Below are positions 10,701-16,303 of a stretch of 39,876 bases of DNA, piece after piece. A program made the position numbers and the translations under genes. A model generated the notes under the pieces. The model was not told where the DNA came from. It worked only from the letters and a program-made list of their open reading frames with translations, and searched no databases. Source of the stretch: DAOTKC01 sp035449045 (GTDB taxonomy: Bacteria > Bacillota > Clostridia > Christensenellales > CAG-917); NCBI GenBank assembly GCA_035449045.1, contig DAOTKC010000012.1, positions 1-39,876 on the forward strand, given 5' to 3'. How positions within the stretch are numbered: position 1 is the first letter of the stretch; every line of letters begins with the position of its first letter.

Positions 10701-11717
10701 GGTGACGGCGTTTTTAATTTCGTCCAGAGTATAGCCGATGGCGATTTTAGTCGCCACTTTTGCGATGGGGTAGCCCGTCGCCTTGGACGCCAGCGCAGAG
10801 GAGCGGGAGACGCGGGGATTGACCTCGATTACGGCGTATTCAAAGCTGTCGGGGTGCATTGCGAACTGGCAGTTGCATCCCCCCTCAACGCCCAGAGCGG
10901 TTATAATGCTGAGCGCCGCCGAGCGGAGCATTTGATATTCCTTATCGGCAAGCGTGACGGCGGGCGCTATTACTATGCTGTCGCCGGTGTGAACGCCAAC
11001 GGGGTCGAAATTCTCCATCGAGCACACTGTTATGACGTTTCCCGATTTGTCGCGCATTACCTCGAACTCGATTTCTTTCCATCCCGCGATGGATTTCTCG
11101 ACGAGTATCTGATGAATGGGGGATAGCGACAAGCCGCCTTCGGCAATTTCGATAAATTCTTTTTCGTTATGAGCTATGCCGCCGCCGCTTCCGCCCAGCG
11201 TGAACGCAGGCCGGATAATGACGGGATAGCCTATTTCATCGGCGAACTTTTTTGCCGCTTCGATATCGGTGGCGATTGCGGACGGCACGACGGGCTGGCC
11301 TATACTTTGCATCGTGTCTTTAAAAATCTGCCTATCTTCCGCTTTATCTATCGTTTCGGGCGAGCTTCCCAGCAGCCGGACGCTATGCTTTTTTAAAAAA
11401 CCGTCGCGCGCCAGCTGCATGCAAAGAGTTAGCCCTGTTTGGCCGCCCAGCCCCGATAAAATGCTGTCGGGCCGCTCTTTTTCGATAATGCGCTTTACGG
11501 TCGTCAAAGTGAGCGGCTCGATATAGATTTTGTCGGCGATGTGATTGTCGGTCATGATTGTGGCGGGATTGGAATTGACGAGCACGATTTCGATGCCGTC
11601 CTCCCTAAGGACGCGGCAAGCCTGCGTGCCCGCGTAATCGAATTCGGCGGCCTGACCTATCACGATGGGACCCGAGCCGATGACCAAAACTTTTTTGATA
11701 TTTTTATCTAGCGGCAT
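7761..11717 (-). CDS. carB-dapF: Carbamoyl-phosphate synthase large subunit fused to diaminopimelate epimerase
   Basis: One open frame of 1318 residues carries two complete enzymes. Residues 1 to about 1033 are CarB, which makes carbamoyl phosphate from bicarbonate, ATP and ammonia channelled from CarA. It has two ATP-grasp halves, each starting with a KVLVIGSGPIVIGQ- or IVVLGSGPIRIGQ-like segment, and an MGS-like allosteric domain (about 930-1020). At residue 1034 (base 8618) a full DapF follows, which interconverts LL- and meso-diaminopimelate for lysine and peptidoglycan. It has KMQGCGNDYIYIN, the catalytic Cys motifs MCGNSIRC and ACGTGACAS, and HFGVGGDG. I read no stop codon at the junction (ELVDINNLRSER then MTLKF). 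I chose the ATG at 11717 because GGAGGG lies just upstream; the ATG at 11735 is inside carA. DapF may also start internally at 8618, where GAGAAG is a weak ribosome site. Confidence 0.93.
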   Translation of the reverse strand: MPLDKNIKKVLVIGSGPIVIGQAAEFDYAGTQACRVLREDGIEIVLVNSNPATIMTDNHIADKIYIEPLTLTTVKRIIEKERPDSILSGLGGQTGLTLCMQLARDGFLKKHSVRLLGSSPETIDKAEDRQIFKDTMQSIGQPVVPSAIATDIEAAKKFADEIGYPVIIRPAFTLGGSGGGIAHNEKEFIEIAEGGLSLSPIHQILVEKSIAGWKEIEFEVMRDKSGNVITVCSMENFDPVGVHTGDSIVIAPAVTLADKEYQMLRSAALSIITALGVEGGCNCQFAMHPDSFEYAVIEVNPRVSRSSALASKATGYPIAKVATKIAIGYTLDEIKNAVTGTTFAAFEPTLDYVAVKFPKWPFDKFVYAKKDLGTQMKATGEVMAIADTFEEALLKAVRGAEIGLQNLNLPRLKKKSDPEIRALLDTVTDQRLFVVYEAILRGIDIDEIYQSTKIDRWFLYKLKNIASGELPKKPLSYKMVDTCGGEFAAQTPYFYSIYNSSVNEALPFIERSTKERIVVLGSGPIRIGQGIEFDYACVHCVWSLKKLGYEVIVINNNPETVSTDFDTADRLYFEPLCIDDVMSVIEIEKPLGAIVAFGGGTAIKLTQKLQERGVQIIGTSAESIDICEDRKRFDVLLENLSIKRPKGYGVMTEAEALDAAQELGYPVLLRPSYVLGGQNMIIAFSPDDVKEYMEIILRQKQERAVLIDKYLSGREIEVDAICDGTDVFIPGIMEHIERTGIHSGDSIAVYPATHIDDELSVSIFEVTKNLCMALDVKGLVNIQYVLYEGEIYVIEVNPRASRTVPYISKVTGVPMCELATRVSVGQKLQDLGYTSGIAKIPPYTTVKVPVFSFEKLTDLDTHLGPEMKSTGEVLGLGKNIEEALYKGLIAAGYKMHKSGGVFITVRDSDKAEVCDIAKKFHEIGFKLYATKGTAKALEKSGLHAQTVNKIYDSPTDNTATLLESGKISYIISTSAKGRDPAKDDVKIRRKACVLGIPCLTSVDTANALADSLLSGYSEINTELVDINNLRSERMTLKFTKMQGCGNDYIYINCINNAATAGVEINSPESLSVLLSDRHFGVGGDGIVLILPSDVADAKMRMFNLDGSEGRMCGNSIRCVGKYLYDNGIIRKQKMTIETLSGIRELTLMTQNKTVSSVMVNMGKAELAPEKIPVNLQGESIINQPIIINAKEYAITSLSMGNPHAVVFLDDIDNLDIAAIGPLFENHPLFPERVNTEFVKVTGKNSLKMRVWERGSGETLACGTGACASAVAAVLNGYCNKNEDIKVALLGGELVIRYTDDAVYMTGECKKIFDGTVEI

Positions 11718-12795
11718 TTTTGCGGCCCTCCGCATTCTCTAAAAATTTGTCGAATAAAAAAGAGGTGTCGAGCGGCCCCGAACAGGCCTCGGGGTGATAC
11801 TGCACCGACATGACCGGCGCGTTTTTATATTTAATACCCTCGCAGGTTCCGTCGTTTACGTTGATAAACCACAGTTCGGCAACCTCGCTTTTGATGCTTT
11901 CGTTCGTTACGGCATAGCCGTGATTTTGGCTGGAAATGTAAACCTGCCCGCTCAACAAATCCTTGACGGGCTGATTGGCGCCGCGGTGCCCGTATTTTAA
12001 TTTGTGCGTCTTAAAACCGTTTGCGAGCGCCAAAAGCTGGTGTCCCAAACAGATGCCGAATATCGGTATGCTCGATTTGATGATTTCTTTGAGATTTTTA
12101 ATGATAATCGGATTGTCGGAGGGGTCGCCCGGCCCGTTTGAAAGCATGATGCCGTCGGGGTTAATGCTTTGAATATCCGAAAGTGTGGCGTTATAGGGGA
12201 AAACCCAAACGTCGCAGCCGCGCTTTACCAGCTCGCGCTCGATGCCGCGCTTAAGGCCGAAATCAAGTAGGGCGACTCTGTATTTGGGGTTGTCCGCCTT
12301 AAACTGTATTACCTCTTTTGTCGAAACGCTTTCGACGGCGTTTTTGATTTTATAGTTCTTTATTTCGGCGAAGTCTACGCTTTCGGGCTTTTGGCGGGTA
12401 ATTTTACCGTTCATTACACCGTATTCGCGGATAATTTTTGTTACCGCCCGCGTATCTATGCCGCTAAGGCCGACAATTCCCTTATCTTTTAAAAAAGTGT
12501 CAAGATTTCCCTCGTTTCGAAAGTTTGAGGGCTCTTGACACGGATACTTTACGATGTAGGCGCTTACCCCGATATAGTCGCTTTCAAAATCGGCGGGGAT
12601 GACGCCGTAGTTGCCGATGAGAGGAAAGGTTTGAAGGACGATTTGGCCGTGATAGCTCTGGTCTGTCAGGGTTTCCAGATATCCCGTCATGCCGGTGGTG
12701 AAGACTATTTCTCCCGTCACTTCACCGACGGCGCCGAAAGATTTTCCTTCAAACACCATGCCGTTTTCAAGTATTAAATAAATTTTGTCGGACAT
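11704..12795 (-). CDS. carA: Carbamoyl-phosphate synthase small subunit
   Basis: CarA is the glutaminase subunit that supplies ammonia to CarB for pyrimidine and arginine synthesis. The 363-residue protein has the N-terminal CPSase small domain (LILENGMVFEGKSFG, EIVFTTGMTGYLETLTDQSY) and a C-terminal class I amidotransferase domain with IFGICLGHQLLALA and VQYHPEACSGP. The family-typical NGPGDP motif is present. Length is normal. The carB start codon lies 14 bp inside its 3' end. A ribosome site (GGGAG) precedes the ATG. A 135-bp gap separates it from the ANTAR gene upstream. Confidence 0.97.
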   Translation of the reverse strand: MSDKIYLILENGMVFEGKSFGAVGEVTGEIVFTTGMTGYLETLTDQSYHGQIVLQTFPLIGNYGVIPADFESDYIGVSAYIVKYPCQEPSNFRNEGNLDTFLKDKGIVGLSGIDTRAVTKIIREYGVMNGKITRQKPESVDFAEIKNYKIKNAVESVSTKEVIQFKADNPKYRVALLDFGLKRGIERELVKRGCDVWVFPYNATLSDIQSINPDGIMLSNGPGDPSDNPIIIKNLKEIIKSSIPIFGICLGHQLLALANGFKTHKLKYGHRGANQPVKDLLSGQVYISSQNHGYAVTNESIKSEVAELWFINVNDGTCEGIKYKNAPVMSVQYHPEACSGPLDTSFLFDKFLENAEGRKNAAR

Positions 12796-12854
12796 ACATT
12801 CTCCCGCCTAAATCGCTCAAGCTCGGAAAACCGATGGCGCGATTATCGTTTTTT

Positions 12855-12926
12855 GTTGTTATTGCGGTTAAACGACCGTATAAAGGCTGTTACCTTGCCA
12901 ACGCCTTTTTATCCGCAAATAACAAC
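12855..12926. repeat. Long inverted repeat between the ANTAR gene and carA
   Basis: The arms at 12855-12867 and 12913-12926 pair over 13 bp with one bulged base, enclosing a 45-base interior with its own weaker pairing. On the minus strand the stem is followed by A rather than T, so it is not an intrinsic terminator. It could be an RNA-processing or stability element between the glnA-ANTAR and carA parts of the transcript. No A1/G4 hexaloop is seen here. Confidence 0.5.
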
Positions 12927-12930
12927 AGGG

Positions 12931-13515
12931 TTATATGTTTTCATAAGTTTTCAATATTCCTTCGGCGACCGCTCTTTTCGTGGTTCTGGTGTCCATCGCC
13001 TTGCGCTCGATGTATTTGTGAGCCTCGGCCTCGCTCATGTTCAGATAAGATATCAGAATGCATTTGGCGCGGTCGACAATGCGTATATCCTCGATTTTAT
13101 GAACCAGCTTGTTGTTTTTGACCTGCATTGCCCTTAACTTGTTGTGAGTGGCCTTTGCAAGTTTGAGCGCCGACCAGAAAAGGCTTATGTTAATGGGTTT
13201 GGCTACTGTAATCACGCCGAAGTTCTCAACCGCTTGGGACACCTCGTCGAAATGTTCGCTTTTTACGACGAGGATAACTTGACCGATACCCTTTTCGGCG
13301 ATATGCCTCGCCAGACTTTCGCCGGATTCGTCGGGAAGCGGCGCGTTAATCACTACAAGGTCAAAATTTTGTTCGAGCAGCAAACGCCTCGCTTTCGATG
13401 AAGTCGGCGCGGTGACAATTCTCGCTACGGAAAACGAGATCAAAACTTCGGTGAAAAAAGCAACGCTTTTTTCGGTATGCGAAACAATTAAAGCAGTTTC
13501 CGTAAGAATCGCCAC
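12931..13515 (-). CDS. ANTAR-domain RNA-binding antiterminator with pseudo-receiver domain
   Basis: The 194-residue protein has a response-regulator-like N-terminal domain (1 to about 120), a short helical linker, and a C-terminal ANTAR domain (about 135-194) with VDRAKCILISYLNMSEAEAHKYIERKAMDTRTTKRAVAEGIL. ANTAR domains bind hexaloop RNA hairpins and prevent terminator formation. The receiver is degenerate. The acidic pair after strand 1 is replaced (LIVSHTEKS), and the phosphoacceptor position after strand 3 reads VVINAPL, with Asn where Asp is expected. The later KP (VAKPIN) is kept. It should therefore not be phosphorylated in the standard way. It starts with GTG 25 bp after glnA. In Clostridia a similar regulator next to glnA has been linked to nitrogen control. 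The leaders at 14995-15252 are its obvious candidate targets. Confidence 0.88.
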   Translation of the reverse strand: MAILTETALIVSHTEKSVAFFTEVLISFSVARIVTAPTSSKARRLLLEQNFDLVVINAPLPDESGESLARHIAEKGIGQVILVVKSEHFDEVSQAVENFGVITVAKPINISLFWSALKLAKATHNKLRAMQVKNNKLVHKIEDIRIVDRAKCILISYLNMSEAEAHKYIERKAMDTRTTKRAVAEGILKTYENI

Positions 13516-13540
13516 CTTTTCTCAGACTACATCACGCGGT

Positions 13541-14860
13541 TTAAACAAACTTAAAGTATCTCTCCCGATAGAAATTGTCTTTTATCTTTGCCTCGCCGAA
13601 CGCCGCCGCCTCTTCCTTCTTGAACGCAATATATTTTGACAGCATGGTATCGCCGATGACGGTCTTGACAAACTCCGAGCTTTGTGCCGCCGTTATGGCC
13701 GCGTCTAAGCTTACGGGCAACATAGTAAGGCCTTTTATGACGCTTGCGTCGGCGTTATAAAGGTCGGCGTCGACGGCGGGGGGCAGCTTGAGCGAATTTT
13801 CAATGCCGTAAATTCCCGCTCCGATAATAAGTGCAAAGGCGAGATAAGGATTTACCGTCGGGTCGGGGGAGCGCATCTCCATTCTCACCCTTTCGCCGAT
13901 TGCCGCCGGAATCCGCACCAGCTGGGAGCGGTTCTGATGCGACCACGAGACGTATTTGGGAGCTTCGAATTTTCCGAAACGCTCGTATGAATTGGCCGTA
14001 GGGTTGAGAAAGAGAGTAATTTCGGGCGTCTTTTGCAGTATTCCCGCGATAAAGCTTTCGGCTACCGCCGAATTACCCTCGTCACGGTTCTTGAAAATGT
14101 TAAAGCCGTTCTGTGAAAGCGAAATGTTGACGTGAAGCCCGCTCCCGCTTTTATCAAGCAGAGGTTTGGGCATAAAGGATGCGTAGAGCCCGTTTCTGGC
14201 CGCTATCACTTTAACGACCGACTTGAAAGTCATTAAATTGTCGGCGCTAGAAAGCGCGTCGCTGTATTGAAAATCGATTTCGTTTTGGCCGGGCCCTTGC
14301 TCATGATGCGAACTTTCCGGCTTTAAGCCCATTTCCTCCAGGCACAGACAGATTTCACGCCGAATGTTCTCGCCCTTGTCGAGCGGGGCGACGTCGAGAT
14401 AGCCGCCGTAGTCAAGGGTGTTTTGCGTGGGCTCTCCGTTTTCGTCGGTCTTGAAGAGGTAAAACTCGCATTCGGCGCCGATTTTGCAGACATAGCCTAT
14501 ATCCTCGCAGCGCTTTATCATCTGTTTTAAAATTTTTCTGCCGTCATGCGCGAAATCGGACTTGTCGGGGTTTTTGATGTCGCAGTAAAAACGCACTACA
14601 CGCCCGGGGCCTGGACGCCACGGCAACACCGATAATGTGGACGGGTCGGGGAAGAGAAGCAAATCAGACCTCGTCACGTCGCTGAACCCTTTGATGGCCG
14701 AAGCGTCAAAGGGAATTCCGTTCTCGAAAGCCGAGGGAAGCTCGTCGGGCATGATGGAGATGTTTTTGGGGAAACCGAACGGGTCGCAGAAAGCGAGCTT
14801 GATAAACTTCACGTCGTTTTCTTTTACAAACGCTAAAACCTCGTTTGCGGTATTTGTCAT
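13541..14860 (-). CDS. glnA: Glutamine synthetase type I
   Basis: GlnA makes glutamine from glutamate, ammonia and ATP. The 439-residue protein has the beta-grasp domain (KFIKLAFCDPFGFPKN), then metal and substrate motifs of the catalytic barrel (GAECEFYLF, HHEQGPGQNEIDF, KSGSGLHVNISL, NPTANSYERFG, RSQLVRIPA, EMRSPDPTVNPYLAFA). The C-terminal adenylylation-site sequence typical of proteobacterial GSI-beta is not apparent, which fits a GSI-alpha enzyme regulated by feedback and at expression level. I chose the ATG at 14860, 8 bp after AAGGAG; a GTG at 14869 is in frame but too close to that site. It is the first gene of the minus-strand nitrogen operon and faces asnA across a shared control region. 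Confidence 0.95.
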   Translation of the reverse strand: MTNTANEVLAFVKENDVKFIKLAFCDPFGFPKNISIMPDELPSAFENGIPFDASAIKGFSDVTRSDLLLFPDPSTLSVLPWRPGPGRVVRFYCDIKNPDKSDFAHDGRKILKQMIKRCEDIGYVCKIGAECEFYLFKTDENGEPTQNTLDYGGYLDVAPLDKGENIRREICLCLEEMGLKPESSHHEQGPGQNEIDFQYSDALSSADNLMTFKSVVKVIAARNGLYASFMPKPLLDKSGSGLHVNISLSQNGFNIFKNRDEGNSAVAESFIAGILQKTPEITLFLNPTANSYERFGKFEAPKYVSWSHQNRSQLVRIPAAIGERVRMEMRSPDPTVNPYLAFALIIGAGIYGIENSLKLPPAVDADLYNADASVIKGLTMLPVSLDAAITAAQSSEFVKTVIGDTMLSKYIAFKKEEAAAFGEAKIKDNFYRERYFKFV

Positions 14861-14994
14861 TATTATCACTCCTTATCACCTAATAATTATCTATCTGATT
14901 ATTGCTAAATCCGGCTAGTAAAAATCGCGTCCCATTACCGTTTGCTTGCCCCATCAATAGGGTTTAGCTTGGTTCCGGGGCTTTTTTGGAAAAA
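14861..14994 (-). promoter_or_regulatory. Additional structured leader segment of the glnA mRNA
   Basis: About 134 bases of leader lie between the attenuator and the glnA start. Bases 14904-14912 can pair with 14960-14968 (one mismatch in nine), and GCCCC/GGGGC arms lie nearby. I do not recognise a known riboswitch. The ribosome site AAGGAG is at the end of this segment. Confidence 0.4.
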
Positions 14995-15079
14995 GGCGCT
15001 CATCACATAATGCATTTGAGGGGGCAGTAAGCGCCGACTAGTCGGATACTACTGCTTGCCGCATTATCTGATGAACGCC
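14995..15079 (-). terminator. Leader terminator-type hairpin of glnA
   Basis: The minus-strand arms (15061-15079 and 14995-15013) form a 19-bp stem with one mismatch and one G-U pair, followed by TTTTT (complement of 14990-14994). The enclosed 47 bases fold further (GCAGTA/TACTGC around a CCGACTAGTCGG palindrome). The stem begins roughly 10 bases from the predicted transcript 5' end, so it acts as an attenuator candidate in front of glnA. Confidence 0.75.
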
Positions 15080-15088
15080 TTTGTTCAT
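15071..15088 (-). promoter_or_regulatory. ANTAR-type hexaloop hairpin in the glnA leader (antiterminator)
   Basis: On the minus strand ATGAAC and GTTCAT form a 6-bp stem around the loop AAAGGC, with A at loop position 1 and G at position 4, the conserved bases of ANTAR target hairpins. Its 3' half (loop GGC plus GTTCAT) is the 5' end of the terminator stem, so the two structures exclude each other. It sits at the very 5' end of the predicted transcript. I see no clear second hexaloop hairpin. Confidence 0.7.
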
Positions 15089-15092
15089 TTCA

Positions 15093-15110
15093 GCCATTAT
15101 ACATAATGGC
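15093..15110. promoter_or_regulatory. 18-bp perfect palindrome over the glnA -10 element
   Basis: GCCATTATACATAATGGC consists of 8-bp arms around AC and covers the glnA -10 hexamer completely. It is an operator candidate for a DNA-binding repressor, though the -10 sequence itself contributes part of the symmetry. Confidence 0.45.
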
Positions 15111-15124
15111 CATTCGATTGTCAA
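15096..15124 (-). promoter_or_regulatory. Consensus sigma-A promoter of glnA
   Basis: On the minus strand TTGACA (15119-15124), a 17-bp spacer and TATAAT (15096-15101) match the consensus exactly. The predicted start is near 15089, at the base of the ANTAR-type hairpin. Confidence 0.92.
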
Positions 15125-15163
15125 GGAGCTTGCCGCCGGCTGATAATTTTTTTTAAAAAAAAG

Positions 15164-15192
15164 TTGACAAGAAAAAACAGGCATGATATACT
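15164..15192 (+). promoter_or_regulatory. Strong sigma-A promoter of asnA
   Basis: TTGACA at 15164-15169, a 17-bp spacer and TATACT at 15187-15192. The predicted start is near 15199, only about 15 bases before a terminator stem. Confidence 0.92.
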
Positions 15193-15205
15193 GACCGAAA
15201 ATATA

Positions 15206-15221
15206 ACAGCAAGGGCGCTGT
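15206..15221 (+). promoter_or_regulatory. ANTAR-type hexaloop hairpin in the asnA leader (antiterminator)
   Basis: ACAGC and GCTGT form a 5-bp stem around the loop AAGGGC, with A at position 1 and G at position 4. Bases 15214-15221 are also the first part of the terminator 5' arm, so the hairpin and the terminator are mutually exclusive. The design matches the glnA leader on the other strand. Confidence 0.68.
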
Positions 15222-15252
15222 GGACTCTTTGTCCGCAGCGCCTTATTTTTTT
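15214..15252 (+). terminator. Leader intrinsic terminator upstream of asnA
   Basis: A 12-bp stem (15214-15225 with 15231-15242, one T-G pair) has a 5-base loop TCTTT and is followed by TTATTTTTTT. It lies between the asnA promoter and the asnA ribosome site, so asnA-glnN expression needs read-through. Confidence 0.9.
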
Positions 15253-15282
15253 AGATTAAAATTAAAAAAGGAGTATATATCT

Positions 15283-16290
15283 ATGAGCAAACTAATGAAG
15301 CCTGTCGGTTATAAGTCTGTTTTATCGGTCTATGACACGCAAAAAGCCATCGGAATCATCAAGAGGACCTTTGAGGACAATCTTTCAAACGCCCTTAACC
15401 TCATAAGGGTATCCGCTCCTCTTTTCGTGGAGCCCAAAACGGGTTTGAACGATGACTTAAACGGCGTGGAGCGGCCGGTCGAGTTCGAAATTAAAGAAAC
15501 GGCGTCAAGCGTTCAAATTGTTCATTCGCTCGCTAAGTGGAAGCGCATGGCGCTTTATAAATACGGTTTTCCGGTGGGCGAGGGACTTTACACCGATATG
15601 AACGCCGTCCGCCGCGACGAGGAAATGACCAACCTTCATTCCGTCTATGTCGACCAATGGGACTGGGAAAAGGTGATTGACCGCTCGACGCGCAACGAAG
15701 CTACGCTGAGAGAAACGGTCAAGCGCATTATCGGCGCAATCTGCGATACGCAGAAGGCCATCAAAAAAATCTATCCCGAACTTTCGGGCGAGCTTTCGCG
15801 AGAGGTGTCCTTCGTTACGACGCAGGAGCTTGAAGACATGTATCCCGCGCTTTCGCCCAAAGAGAGGGAAAACGTCTATTTGAAGGAATACAAGACCGCC
15901 TTCATCATGCAGATAGGCGATTTACTGAAGTCGGGGATAAAGCACGACGGCAGAGCGCCCGACTACGACGATTGGACACTCAACGGTGACATAGTGTTTT
16001 GGAGCGATTTGCTTCAGTGCGCCTTCGAGGTGTCGTCGATGGGCATCCGCGTTGATGAAAAATCCCTCGACGAGCAACTGAAGAAAGCAGGGTGCGACTA
16101 CCGCCGCGTCTTCCCCTTCCACGCCATGCTGCTTTCGGGTGAGCTGCCTCTTACCATGGGCGGCGGCATCGGGCAATCGAGACTCTGCATGCTGCTTTTA
16201 GGCAAAGCCCATATCGGCGAAGTGCAGGTATCGGTGTGGGATAAGGACACGTTGTCGGGATGCATAGCCGCGGGAATCGAATTGTTATAA
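15283..16290 (+). CDS. asnA: Aspartate-ammonia ligase (asparagine synthetase A)
   Basis: AsnA makes asparagine from aspartate, ammonia and ATP. It is a class II aminoacyl-tRNA synthetase-like enzyme without a glutaminase domain. The 335-residue length fits the family. Visible family segments are TQKAIGIIKRTFEDNL, RVSAPLF, DLNGVERPVEFE, VHSLAKWKRMAL, GLYTDMNAVRRDE, SVYVDQWDWEKVI and GGGIGQSRLCMLLL. I chose the ATG at 15283, preceded by AAAGGAG at a good distance. An earlier in-frame ATG at 15220 falls inside the leader terminator and is not credible. glnN follows after 13 bp, so the two form an operon downstream of the attenuator. Confidence 0.96.
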   Translation: MSKLMKPVGYKSVLSVYDTQKAIGIIKRTFEDNLSNALNLIRVSAPLFVEPKTGLNDDLNGVERPVEFEIKETASSVQIVHSLAKWKRMALYKYGFPVGEGLYTDMNAVRRDEEMTNLHSVYVDQWDWEKVIDRSTRNEATLRETVKRIIGAICDTQKAIKKIYPELSGELSREVSFVTTQELEDMYPALSPKERENVYLKEYKTAFIMQIGDLLKSGIKHDGRAPDYDDWTLNGDIVFWSDLLQCAFEVSSMGIRVDEKSLDEQLKKAGCDYRRVFPFHAMLLSGELPLTMGGGIGQSRLCMLLLGKAHIGEVQVSVWDKDTLSGCIAAGIELL

Positions 16291-16303
16291 AAAGGAGTTA
16301 CCG

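Noticed and set aside
7930..11526. Many plus-strand ORFs opposite carB::dapF
   Set aside because: They mirror the codon pattern of the real gene on the other strand and lack ribosome sites and recognisable domains.
12796..12930. ANTAR-type hexaloop hairpin upstream of carA
   Set aside because: I checked all A..G loop candidates on the minus strand. None is flanked by a stem of more than two base pairs.
14948..14987. Plus-strand hairpin GCCCC...GGGGC followed by TTTTTT, terminator-like
   Set aside because: The stem is only 5 bp with a loop of about 25 bases, and there is no plus-strand transcript it would end. It is more likely part of the minus-strand glnA leader structure.
14904..14994. 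Cyclic-di-GMP-I riboswitch in the glnA leader (GGGACGC present on the minus strand)
   Set aside because: Only that short block matches. The following AAAGCC and the receptor helices are absent.
15061..15079. Cyanobacterial glnA (glutamine) RNA motif suggested by CGTTCATC in the leader
   Set aside because: The second conserved block with GGAAGTAGG is missing, and that class is known from cyanobacteria.
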